64,000 bases of DNA, taken from Marinobacter sp. LV10R510-11A (lineage in GTDB: Bacteria; Pseudomonadota; Gammaproteobacteria; Pseudomonadales; Oleiphilaceae). Below, piece after piece: positions 8,918-17,258 of this stretch; positions within the stretch are counted from its first letter, which is position 1, and each line of letters begins with the position of its first letter. The translations under genes and the position numbers were made by a program. Below the pieces are notes generated by a model. It was not told the origin of the DNA, did not search any database, and saw only the letters and a program-made list of their open reading frames with translations. The DNA lies in the NCBI RefSeq assembly GCF_900215155.1, contig NZ_LT907980.1:3348001-3412000 (forward strand), given 5' to 3'.

Positions 8918-9901
8918 TTAAAGCTCGCGAGTCTCTTGCCAGGTCAGGTCGAGCAGAGCGTCAACGTCGAAGGTTTTGTCATCAGCGAGAATGCCCTGTT
9001 TTTGCATAATGCCTGCTAACTCTTTCATGCGATCAATATCGGCGTCGGTCAGCTTGGAGCTAAAATCGTTGGTCTGAATTGCCTGGGTAATCACCTTTTC
9101 CGAAGGTATATCGCCTTCATTGAGGGATTTAACAACATCTTCTTTAATGAAGTAATCGGTGATGTACGTAGCCGCTTTCTCAGGCTGGTTTTCCAGCATT
9201 TCAATGGCGTCACGCTGGGCGTCGAGCGCAGCCCAGATAACGTCTTTACGGTTTTTCAGAGTATCGCCGGAGGTAATAACCACCATGCACGGGAAAGGCC
9301 ACACTTCACCTATTTCATAGATTTGCTTAACCGGTGCAACAAGCTGGGCAATTCGGTCGTAGGGCTCAAACAGGAAAGCAGCGTCCACACGTCCACCTAC
9401 CAGAGACTGAACCGCTACCGCCGGTGCCACTCCCATAATATTCAGGTCGTCTGGTTGTAATCCGGCATTGGCCAACATGACACCTTTGAGCACGATATCG
9501 GCTGTGCTGCCCTGTTTTTGGGAGGCGAGGTTGCGGCCCTTGAGATCTTCGACCGTGTTAATGCCTGAATCGTTCCGCACGACCAGAGAATGGTATCCGC
9601 GTTGCGCGCCGCCAACAATTTTCAGGTCGGCACCACGAGATGCCCAAGTGAAGGCATTAGAAAAGCCCAAAACACCGATATCAAGCTGGCCCCCGACGAT
9701 GCCCTTGATCAGGTCGGTTCCGGAACTGAACTCAATCAGCTTTGCGTCCAGGCCATACTTTTTATACAGGCCTGCTTCGTGAGCGAGCATGGCTTGGGCA
9801 TCGTCCATTACGCGCACATAGCCAACCCGAAACTCTTCATTTGCAGTTACCGGCCCGGCGAGCGCCAGTGCCAGAACGGATGTTATCAACCAGCGAATCA
9901 T
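8918..9901 (-). CDS. Taurine/nitrate-type ABC periplasmic binding protein
   Basis: 327 residues with a signal peptide of about 20 residues (cleavage after VTANE region) and an NMT1/SsuA-type periplasmic-binding type 2 fold. Family landmarks are GVLGFSNAFTWASRG near 75-90, DLKGRNLASQKQGSTAD near 118-134 and GRVDAAFLFEPY near 170-182. The start overlaps the ATPase gene end by four bases (ATGA), so the two are translationally coupled. It delivers a small anion or zwitterion to the permease encoded just downstream; ligand unknown. Confidence 0.86.
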   Translation of the reverse strand: MIRWLITSVLALALAGPVTANEEFRVGYVRVMDDAQAMLAHEAGLYKKYGLDAKLIEFSSGTDLIKGIVGGQLDIGVLGFSNAFTWASRGADLKIVGGAQRGYHSLVVRNDSGINTVEDLKGRNLASQKQGSTADIVLKGVMLANAGLQPDDLNIMGVAPAVAVQSLVGGRVDAAFLFEPYDRIAQLVAPVKQIYEIGEVWPFPCMVVITSGDTLKNRKDVIWAALDAQRDAIEMLENQPEKAATYITDYFIKEDVVKSLNEGDIPSEKVITQAIQTNDFSSKLTDADIDRMKELAGIMQKQGILADDKTFDVDALLDLTWQETREL

Positions 9902-10671
9902 ACAGTTTCTCCTGTTTTCCCGGCGTGAGCCGGCGTTGTGTCAGTATCGATCCCCAACTTATTCAGCACATCACGCCGGATATCGGCGAAGGCAGATAGG
10001 TCATGGGTTTTAGGCATATGTCCAAGCTCGATTTCGCTTAGCACGGTGGCGGGTCGGTTGCTGAATACCAGCACACGATCGGCAAGATATAGCGCTTCGT
10101 CTATATCGTGGGTAACCAGCACGACCGTAGGCCGCTCTTCTTCAATCAGGTCTTTCAGAACACTTTGCAGTGTCATTCGTGTCAGTGCATCGAGTGCGCC
10201 GAAGGGTTCGTCGAGCAGCAATACTTCAGGCCGTGCGATAAAAGCCCGGGCTAGAGCGCAACGCTGTCGCATACCACCCGATACCTGATGCGGGTAGTAA
10301 TGCTCAAAACCAGACAGCTCTACTTTTTCCAACCATTTGTGGGCCTCTGCCAACGCCGCCTGCTTTGGCGTGCTCTGAAACTCCAGCGCCAGAGCCACGT
10401 TTCCCGCCAGCGTCAGCCAGGGGTATAGAGCGTGCTCCTGAAATACCAGAGTGCGATGAGGTGAGGGTTTTTCAACACCTTTACCGTTCGCTGTCAGGGT
10501 GCCGGTCGAAGGCTTCTCAAGGCCAGCTAGCATATGCAACAACGTGGATTTGCCACAGCCAGACGGCCCGACAAGAGCAACAATTTCGCCGGTTTTGATT
10601 GTCGTACTGAAATGCTCAATGACGTTGAGGTCGCCAAAAGACTTTGTCACGTCGTTGAATGTCAGTTCCAT
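9898..10671 (-). CDS. Taurine/nitrate-type ABC transporter ATPase
   Basis: About 257 residues from the preferred ATG at 10671 (MELTFNDVT), which has GGTGGG four bases upstream. The frame also contains ATGs at 10692 and 10701, but these fall almost at the predicted transcription start. Walker A is GPSGCGKST, the signature VSGGMRQR and Walker B LLLLDEPFGALDA, all intact, in the SsuB/TauB group. It is the first gene of the three-gene importer and energises transport from the cytoplasmic side. Confidence 0.87.
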   Translation of the reverse strand: MELTFNDVTKSFGDLNVIEHFSTTIKTGEIVALVGPSGCGKSTLLHMLAGLEKPSTGTLTANGKGVEKPSPHRTLVFQEHALYPWLTLAGNVALALEFQSTPKQAALAEAHKWLEKVELSGFEHYYPHQVSGGMRQRCALARAFIARPEVLLLDEPFGALDALTRMTLQSVLKDLIEEERPTVVLVTHDIDEALYLADRVLVFSNRPATVLSEIELGHMPKTHDLSAFADIRRDVLNKLGIDTDTTPAHAGKTGETV

Positions 10672-10715
10672 ATAGCCCACCGATATATTCATATATACCA
10701 TAAATGCATAAAGAG

Positions 10716-10745
10716 ACTATATGTTATTACTAAACACAAAATCAA
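10716..10745 (-). promoter_or_regulatory. Sigma70-like promoter of the taurine-type ABC operon
   Basis: On the minus strand TTGATT (10745-10740) is followed after 18 bases by TATAGT (10721-10716), four and five matches to the -35 and -10 consensus. The region is strongly AT-rich compared with its surroundings. Predicted transcription would begin near 10709, giving a leader of about 38 bases to the ATG at 10671 and arguing against the longer reading frames. Confidence 0.5.
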
Positions 10746-10840
10746 AAAAGGGCTTTCCAGATTTTTTATCGGAATGGTGTTAAAGCGGGCGAGTAACTGA
10801 GAGAGAAAAGCAGGGTTAAATATTGTGAGGGAGGAGTACT

Positions 10841-10871
10841 GATGCCTGCCGGGCATGGCCCGACAGGCATC
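10841..10871 (-). terminator. Hairpin downstream of fadE
   Basis: An inverted repeat with 8-bp arms GATGCCTG/CAGGCATC continues, past one mismatch, into a CGGG/CCCG inner stem. It begins nine bases after the fadE stop codon. No U-run follows on the minus strand, so termination may be inefficient or the hairpin may protect the 3' end. Confidence 0.4.
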
Positions 10872-10879
10872 TATATCGG

Positions 10880-13381
10880 TTATTTGTCAGCGGGCCTTTC
10901 AACGACTTTGCGCTTGCCCTTGGCACAGCGAGACAGCGCCTTCAGGCCTTCCTCATCAAACGCATCCACCCGGATAACGTCATAAAGGGCCGTCAGTGCC
11001 TCTTCCAACTTGTCGCATTCATCGGCCTTAACAATGCCTTCGGCGCAGGCCCAGTCGACCAGTTCCTTGCGCTGATGGCCCATCAGCAACGCGATGCCGT
11101 CTAGGTCGTCTTCATCACGGTTGCGGATGGCATCGTGCAGACGTTTGCGCATATCGGCGGTTTCGTTTGCCAGTTTGTAGGCATTCAGAACCCGGCCGAG
11201 GGGATCGTCAGTATCCATGGTGGTATATGCACCACGGCTGATGCGTTGGCGTAACGGCGTGTCCTCCACAATGCTTGCGGCCACGCGGGTGCCCAGCTTG
11301 TCATCCGGCCCGTTGAGGCCGGTTGCACCCAGCGGGAACACTAACAGGCGCAACGGCCAGCGCAGGGCAGGTACCGGGAAGTTGATGATGGCCTCGCGCA
11401 TGGAGTTTTGCAGATCCCGCAGGCAGGTTTGCAAGCACCAGTCCACCAGCGGCCGCTGATCGGCCGGGTAGCCTTCTTCATGCCACTGTTTGATCACTGC
11501 TGAGGCGTAATACAACTGCACCAAGCTGTCTGCCATGCGCCCGGACAAGCGTTGCTTGGCCTTGAGACCGCCGCCGACGGAGAGCAGAGTCACGTCGGTC
11601 ATCAGAGCAAACCCTGCCGAGAAACGGGCAAGCTGGCGATATGATGATTTGATATCGCCCTGCCTGGGAACAGATTCCAGCAGTCCTCCGGTGAGCCCTA
11701 AAAGCAGCGCACGCAGAGCGTTCCGTGTGGTGTGGGCTAGGTGCTTGTAGAAGATGCCATCGAACTTCTTGGTGGCCTGGTCTTCGTCTTCCATGCCGGC
11801 GGCTGCAATTTCTTCAACAATGAACGGATGGCAGCGAATAGCGCCTTGGCCGAACACCATCAGGCTTCGGGTCAGTATGTTTGCGCCTTCTACCGTAATC
11901 CCGATGGGCACGGCATTGTAGGCGCGGGCCATGAAGTTGCGGGGGCCGGTGATCACACCGCGGCCTGCCACTACGTCCATGGCGTGGTTGATCACTATTC
12001 GCATCAGGTCGGTGTTGCGGTATTTCAGCAGTGCTGAAGGCACAGCAGGCCGAACGCCACGGTCCAGCATGCCAGAGGTTAGCAAGCGCGCGGCATCCAT
12101 CATGTAGGTATAGCCGGCGATGGGTTCCAGAGCTTCCTGCACGCCCTCGAACTGGCTGATGGAGCGGCCAAACTGCTCGCGAGTATAGGCGTAGGAGCCA
12201 GTCGCCAAGCTGGCAACCTTGCCGGCACCGGTAGCCAGCCCAGGCAGAGAAATAGAACGGCCGATGGAGAGGCATTCCAGCAGCATAGTCCAGCCCTTAC
12301 CGAGCATGTCTTGGCCGCCGATGACTTGCTCCATGGGGATGAACACTTCGGTACCCCAGGTGGGCCCGTTCATGAATACGGTATTCATCGGTAAGTGACG
12401 TGCGCCCGCGTTTACGCCCTCGGTGTCGCGGGGAACCATAACGCAGGTCACGCCAATTTCACGGACGTCGCCCAGCAAACTATCTGGGTCGTAAACCTTG
12501 ATAGCTAGGCCGATCAGCGTAGCGACCGGGGCCAGAGTGATGTAACGCTTGTTCCAGGTGACCTTCAAACCCAGCACTTCTTCACCGTTCCACTGGCCCT
12601 TACACACAATGCCTTTGTCGGGAATAGCACCCGCATCGGAGCCGGCGACCGGGGAGGTCAGCGCAAAGCAGGGGATTTCTTCGCCACCTGCTAGCCGGGG
12701 CAGGTAGTGCTTTTTCTGTTCGTCAGTACCGTAATGCATCAGCAACTCACCTGGGCCGAGGGAGTTGGGTACCATCACGGTGACAGCCGCAGACACGCTG
12801 CGGGTGGAAATCTTCATCACAATTTCTGAATGGGCGGTGTTGGAGAAGCCCATGCCGCCATCTTCTTTCGGAATCACCAGGCCGAAAAAGCCGTTCTCGC
12901 GGATGAACTTCCAGGCTTTGTCCGGCAGGTCGTAGTGTTCGTGGGTTATCTTCCAGTCATCCAGCATGGCGCAGAGTTTTTCTACCGGGCCATCAAGAAA
13001 CGCCTGCTCTTCGCTGGTTAGGTGCGCCGGCCTGGCATCCAGAAGCTTCGACCACTGCGGCTTACCGGAAAACAGCTCGCCGTCCCAGTCCACAGAGCCG
13101 GATTTCAGGGCTTCTTCTTCAGTTGAAGATAGCTTCGGGAGGCGACTGCGAACCCAGCCCAGTAGGGGGCGGCTGAATTTGTCTAGGCGCAGTTCACTAG
13201 GAATAACCAGAATCAGGGCCAGCGCCAGAAAAAGCCCCCCAAACAAAATGCTGGCAATGTGCCACTCATCCTGGAACACGCCCACTAAGGTTGCGATGGA
13301 CATCACCAGAGCGGCGGTGGTGCCGCCAACTCCCAGGTAGATCAGAATCAGGGCACTGATGAGCAGTAAAAGTACACTCAT
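10880..13381 (-). CDS. fadE: Acyl-CoA dehydrogenase FadE
   Basis: 833 residues, close to the 814 of E. coli FadE and far longer than ordinary acyl-CoA dehydrogenases. Two or three N-terminal hydrophobic segments (residues 1-60) suggest membrane attachment. The dehydrogenase domains follow, with the flavin/substrate block CFALTSPVAGSDAGA near 236-250, and a long C-terminal extension (after about 560) typical of FadE. It catalyses the first, FAD-linked step of fatty-acid beta-oxidation. GGAGG lies seven bases before the ATG. It stands alone between its own downstream hairpin and the prenyltransferase gene. Confidence 0.93.
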   Translation of the reverse strand: MSVLLLLISALILIYLGVGGTTAALVMSIATLVGVFQDEWHIASILFGGLFLALALILVIPSELRLDKFSRPLLGWVRSRLPKLSSTEEEALKSGSVDWDGELFSGKPQWSKLLDARPAHLTSEEQAFLDGPVEKLCAMLDDWKITHEHYDLPDKAWKFIRENGFFGLVIPKEDGGMGFSNTAHSEIVMKISTRSVSAAVTVMVPNSLGPGELLMHYGTDEQKKHYLPRLAGGEEIPCFALTSPVAGSDAGAIPDKGIVCKGQWNGEEVLGLKVTWNKRYITLAPVATLIGLAIKVYDPDSLLGDVREIGVTCVMVPRDTEGVNAGARHLPMNTVFMNGPTWGTEVFIPMEQVIGGQDMLGKGWTMLLECLSIGRSISLPGLATGAGKVASLATGSYAYTREQFGRSISQFEGVQEALEPIAGYTYMMDAARLLTSGMLDRGVRPAVPSALLKYRNTDLMRIVINHAMDVVAGRGVITGPRNFMARAYNAVPIGITVEGANILTRSLMVFGQGAIRCHPFIVEEIAAAGMEDEDQATKKFDGIFYKHLAHTTRNALRALLLGLTGGLLESVPRQGDIKSSYRQLARFSAGFALMTDVTLLSVGGGLKAKQRLSGRMADSLVQLYYASAVIKQWHEEGYPADQRPLVDWCLQTCLRDLQNSMREAIINFPVPALRWPLRLLVFPLGATGLNGPDDKLGTRVAASIVEDTPLRQRISRGAYTTMDTDDPLGRVLNAYKLANETADMRKRLHDAIRNRDEDDLDGIALLMGHQRKELVDWACAEGIVKADECDKLEEALTALYDVIRVDAFDEEGLKALSRCAKGKRKVVERPADK

Positions 13382-13493
13382 GGGCAGACCTCCGTATCGT
13401 GGATGAAATTAGAAAATTTCAGTTTTAACCTTCGGTCAAAGTTCCCGTATATGCAAGAGCACGCCCTAAGTACATATTTCGGCCTCTCTCAGC

Positions 13494-14384
13494 TTACAAA
13501 CTCAAACCAATGATAAGCAGCGCCAGTGTGGCCAAAAGGATGGCCACGTTGGTGCCCAGCAACACGTTGAGCACATCTGGTTGATTAAGAGCGCTCGGCA
13601 GCGTCCAGACAAGCCAGAGTGCGAAGGGTGCGGTTGCTAATGACAGTATAGACGGCAATGGCAACCAGTCAGCAAAGACGCCCGTTACCAGAACCGCGTA
13701 GCCTAAAAGAAACAGTACGGACACCAGCTGGGCGGCGGCGTGGGTGCCTAGGGTTATAACCAGGTGCCGACGCCCGGCCTGTCGATCTGCTTCCGCATCC
13801 GGTATCTGATTGATCAGCAGCAGCTCACTAACCAGAAGTAGGCTGATCACGGATACAGTGATGGCAGTGGCATCAAGCTTGGCCCCAAGTGCCACGAGTG
13901 TGCCCAGAATCATCACCGGCCCAAAGCCAATGCCGGGTGCAAACAGGCACAGCAGGGGTGAGTGGGTAATCCAGCGGGTGTAGGTAAGCACGAGCATTAC
14001 TCCGGCGAAACCCAGAACCAGCATGGGCAGCCCGCGCTGCCAGAGAAAATAGAAGCCGATAAGGATAACCAAAGCCAGCGTGCCAAGGGCTGTTGCCAGC
14101 ACACGTTTGGCGGCAGAGGGCGTCTCCGGGAGTGCCCCGCTGCCCCCGGAAAACGGTGTGCGTGTGGTTATAAAGTCCAGGCCTGAGACAAAATCTTCGT
14201 ATTCATTCAGCAGATTGACCGCAGCGTGGGCCAGCAAGGCGCCAATAAAGACCAGCAGCGTGTCCAACAGGGCTGGCGGCTCGCCCTGTTGCCAGGCCAC
14301 TGCAACCCCCAGCCCGACACACAGAGGTGCGAGAACCAGAAAGTTGGGACGAGAGGCGCGGACAACGGCGACTGCTTCAGACAT
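13494..14384 (-). CDS. UbiA-family prenyltransferase, MenA-like
   Basis: 296 residues with eight or nine membrane segments. The first Mg-diphosphate motif reads NLLNEYEDFVSGLD (about 58-71), matching the MenA form rather than the UbiA form. The second is DAEADRQAGRR (about 196-206). MenA joins an isoprenoid chain to dihydroxynaphthoate, but no other menaquinone genes lie nearby and close relatives rely on ubiquinone, so the aromatic acceptor is uncertain. Transcribed divergently from the MalY-type aminotransferase gene. Confidence 0.8.
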   Translation of the reverse strand: MSEAVAVVRASRPNFLVLAPLCVGLGVAVAWQQGEPPALLDTLLVFIGALLAHAAVNLLNEYEDFVSGLDFITTRTPFSGGSGALPETPSAAKRVLATALGTLALVILIGFYFLWQRGLPMLVLGFAGVMLVLTYTRWITHSPLLCLFAPGIGFGPVMILGTLVALGAKLDATAITVSVISLLLVSELLLINQIPDAEADRQAGRRHLVITLGTHAAAQLVSVLFLLGYAVLVTGVFADWLPLPSILSLATAPFALWLVWTLPSALNQPDVLNVLLGTNVAILLATLALLIIGLSL

Positions 14385-14644
14385 TCATGTTTTCCTTAGA
14401 TATAACCTGCCGCGAAGACCAGTCCGAGCAAAGTCCGCATGACAATGAAGTTGCCCAGATTACTTAATAATACGAGGGAAGCAACTTTATGGGGCTCCCG
14501 CCGATACTGTTCTGCAACCATTTAGTTGAGCACCGCCGGAGGCAGATCAGCCTCACCGAACGCATCCGGTCGGTTGCGATGATGGCAATACCCACTCACA
14601 ATAACCGGCGTTATCCGATTACTAACCGGTTGTGGAGTTCGCCC

Positions 14645-15838
14645 GTGACAGACCCGTTTGATCAGCCCCTTAGCCGCGACAATACTTGCTCGGTAAAGTT
14701 TGATGCCTGCAAGGCCGTTTTCGGCCGCGAGGATGTGATTCCGGTGTGGATAGCCGATATGGACTTTGCCGCACCGGAGGCCATAACTCGAGCGCTAACA
14801 GACCGCGCAGCTCACCCGGCTTACGGTTACACCCTGTTTCCTGACAGCTTGTACCAGTCAATCATTGACTGGTTTCGTGAGCGCCATGGCTGGGATATTC
14901 AGCGGGAATGGATATTGATGGCGCCCGGTGTGGTGCCTTCACTGCACGCAGCCTGCATGGCATACGCCGCGCCGGGCGAGGGCGTGATTGTGCAACCACC
15001 GGTGTATCCACCGTTCTTCAGTTCTGTTCGGCTCAGTGGCCGGTCGGTTATTGAAAACCCACTTGTTTGTGACGATGCCGGGCAGTACCGGATGGATCTG
15101 GAGCATCTGGAAGCCTGCGCCGCGCGCCCGGATGCAAAGCTACTAATGCTGTGTTCGCCCCACAACCCGGTTGGGCGCATTTGGTCGGAACAGGAGTTGG
15201 AAGCGGTTCTGGACATAGCGCGCCGACATGATCTGGTAATCATTTCCGATGAAATTCATTGCGACCTCACCTTTGCCGACAAGCCCCAGCACCGGATGCT
15301 GGCCGCACTTGCCAAGCCAGACGATGCCTTGATAACGGCCATTGCGCCGAGCAAAAGTTTTAACATACCGGGGCTTGGGTTATCTGCACTGGTGATTCCA
15401 GACAAAGAGCGGCGCGATGCTATCAAAGAGGTGTTTGATTCCATGCACCTGCCGCAATGCAACCCATTCAGTATTGCGGGATTTGAAGCCGGTTACCGTT
15501 ACGGCGGCCCGTGGTTGGACGACTTGATGGTGTATGTGCAGAAGAACCGAGACTTTGTGGTGGCAACAGTCAACGCTCGCATGCCCGGAATTCAGACCCG
15601 AGCACCGGAAGGAACGTATTTGATGTGGCTCGATTGCCGGGATTTGGGGCTGGATGATGCCGCCCTGAAACGGTTTTTTGTGGAGAGCGCAGGCGTTGGT
15701 ATGAATCCCGGCATTTCGTTCGGTGATCAGGGCAGTGGTTTTATGCGGCTTAACATCGGCTGCCCCAAGGCGGTGCTAGCCGAAGTGCTGAAGCGCATCG
15801 AGTCGGCGTTACCAGGCAACCGCGGAGTTAACGGTTAG
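14645..15838 (+). CDS. PLP-dependent MalY/PatB-type aminotransferase or C-S lyase
   Basis: 397 residues from the preferred GTG at 14645 (VTDPFDQPLS), which has GGAG seven bases upstream and gives the usual family length. An open frame extends back to 14489 but adds 52 residues without family resemblance. Fold type I features are visible: WIADMDF near 34-40, SPHNPVGR near 170, DEIHCDL near 201 and the PLP lysine in APSKSFN near 236. Family members cleave cystathionine or cysteine to pyruvate, ammonia and a thiol, or act as aminotransferases. The stop overlaps the convergent deacylase gene by 11 bases. Confidence 0.85.
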   Translation: MTDPFDQPLSRDNTCSVKFDACKAVFGREDVIPVWIADMDFAAPEAITRALTDRAAHPAYGYTLFPDSLYQSIIDWFRERHGWDIQREWILMAPGVVPSLHAACMAYAAPGEGVIVQPPVYPPFFSSVRLSGRSVIENPLVCDDAGQYRMDLEHLEACAARPDAKLLMLCSPHNPVGRIWSEQELEAVLDIARRHDLVIISDEIHCDLTFADKPQHRMLAALAKPDDALITAIAPSKSFNIPGLGLSALVIPDKERRDAIKEVFDSMHLPQCNPFSIAGFEAGYRYGGPWLDDLMVYVQKNRDFVVATVNARMPGIQTRAPEGTYLMWLDCRDLGLDDAALKRFFVESAGVGMNPGISFGDQGSGFMRLNIGCPKAVLAEVLKRIESALPGNRGVNG

Positions 15839-16949
15839 TAGTGGAACAGTGATTACCTACACGCTCCCAGAGCGGTGGCTTGTTCATCCCTGGCATATCC
15901 CCTTTGGTTTCTTTGATGACCTTCCATACCTTGCCACTCTGGCCCTTCGAAACTTTTGCGCCCAGCTTAACCTCACTGAACAGAATGCCGCCGTGGTTTG
16001 CTCGAATCCAGGCGGAGTTGTAATACACCGGTTGGGGGTCACCCCATACAAACATCCGGGAGATCATGCCCTGCTTTTCCATCAAGCTGGTCAGGCTGTT
16101 TACACCAGCATCTATCTGGTGCTCCTGAATGCGGTGGGATTCGCCTGCCTCTAACGTTACCGAACGAATGCCTGCATTGACCGCGGCAGTGCGGAGCATT
16201 CCCTGTGACCCACTACTGTGTACCACCGCCATGCGATCAAAGCCCCGGGTAAATTCTGCAACCGTGGGGTTGTTCATGTCTGCACGGAGTTGTGGCAGGT
16301 TGGTTCGCTTCAATGAACCTGTGTGGATATCCACCAACATGTCGCAGTGCCGAATAATCTTCTCGAACAGCGAGTGGGCTATACGGTCTGCCAGGCTGCC
16401 ATTCGAGCGGCCGGGGAAGTGCCGATTAAGGTCACGGCGATCGGGCAGATAACGGCTGCCCTGCTGGAACCCCGGCAGGTTCACAATGGGAACGCCCACC
16501 ACCCTGCCGCTCAGCTTTTCCGGATCCAGGTCGTACATGGTCTGGCGGATAATTTCGATGCCATTCAGCTCATCGCCATGAATTGTGCCGGTCAGGCACA
16601 GGGTCGGGCCGGCATTGATGCCGTTGACCACCAGTACCGGTGTGGGCTGCGCCAAGCCGGCAATTTGAATGCCAGAAGACCAGGCCAAGCGCGTTGATGT
16701 GCCGGGCAGAACTTCGCTGCCCAGCAACACCAGGTTGTTTGCGGGCCGCGGCTCTTTTGTCTTCGGCTCTGTCGGCTCAACGACGGGTGCGCTGATTTCC
16801 TGTTCTTTACTGCTAGGACTCTCTTCGCTTTGGGGATCTTTTGGCGGCTCTGGAGCCGGTACCGGCGCTACTTCTTTCAAATCAATATTGGGCGCTACTT
16901 TCTTGGGCTTGGGCTTTTGCGCGGGCTTTGGTTTTAATGCCATTTTCAT
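15828..16949 (-). CDS. Succinylglutamate desuccinylase/aspartoacylase family protein with Pro/Lys-rich N-terminus
   Basis: 373 residues. Residues 1-70 are rich in Pro, Lys and Glu with no predicted fold. The zinc-carboxypeptidase-like domain follows, with HGDELNGIE near 120 and DIHTGS near 207 supplying the metal ligands and a conserved PDRRDLNRHFPG block near 165. Members hydrolyse N-acyl amino acids or act on related amides. The C-terminal 40 residues do not resemble the usual end of the family; I checked the other frames and found no sign of a frameshift. Substrate unknown; not linked to arginine-degradation genes here. Confidence 0.8.
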   Translation of the reverse strand: MKMALKPKPAQKPKPKKVAPNIDLKEVAPVPAPEPPKDPQSEESPSSKEQEISAPVVEPTEPKTKEPRPANNLVLLGSEVLPGTSTRLAWSSGIQIAGLAQPTPVLVVNGINAGPTLCLTGTIHGDELNGIEIIRQTMYDLDPEKLSGRVVGVPIVNLPGFQQGSRYLPDRRDLNRHFPGRSNGSLADRIAHSLFEKIIRHCDMLVDIHTGSLKRTNLPQLRADMNNPTVAEFTRGFDRMAVVHSSGSQGMLRTAAVNAGIRSVTLEAGESHRIQEHQIDAGVNSLTSLMEKQGMISRMFVWGDPQPVYYNSAWIRANHGGILFSEVKLGAKVSKGQSGKVWKVIKETKGDMPGMNKPPLWERVGNHCSTTNR

Positions 16950-17059
16950 GGTGTAGCCATGAACATTAGGCGAATGTGCGTAAACTTAATGGCTTAACCA
17001 GCTTGCAAGGATCACCGATGCAAGCGTGTTAGTTATATCCGACGGAGGGAGTGAACAAT

Positions 17060-17218
17060 ATGGATCTTTTGCGAATTATTATTGCGATTTTGTTACCGCC
17101 GCTGGGCGTCTTCCTGCAGGTGGGCATAGGGAAGCACTTCTGGATCAACATAGTGCTGACCCTTTTGGGTTATATCCCCGGCATAGTGCACGCGGTATAT
17201 ATTATCGCCAAGAAGTAG
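17060..17218 (+). CDS. Small YqaE/Pmp3-family membrane protein
   Basis: 52 residues: MDLLRIIIAILLPPLGVFLQ, then a short polar loop with GKHFW, then a second hydrophobic helix containing LGYIPGIVHAVYII. This is the two-helix Pmp3/YqaE pattern (LPPLGVFLQVG and GYIPGIIHA). GGAGGGA lies nine bases upstream. The family is linked to salt and membrane-potential stress in fungi and plants; the bacterial role is unclear. It sits alone between divergent and convergent neighbours. Confidence 0.88.
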   Translation: MDLLRIIIAILLPPLGVFLQVGIGKHFWINIVLTLLGYIPGIVHAVYIIAKK

Positions 17219-17258
17219 AAGCCGGCAGATACGCGTAGTACCCGCAGGCGGGCGTGGC

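Noticed and set aside
2401..10745. One continuous operon for both ABC importers
   Set aside because: A perfect TTGACA with a 17-bp spaced -10-like box in the 163-bp gap before livG argues for separate initiation, though read-through cannot be excluded.
15828..15960. Frameshift near the end of the AstE/AspA-family gene
   Set aside because: The unusual C-terminus prompted a check of the other minus-strand frames; they give no recognisable family sequence, so no frameshift is claimed.
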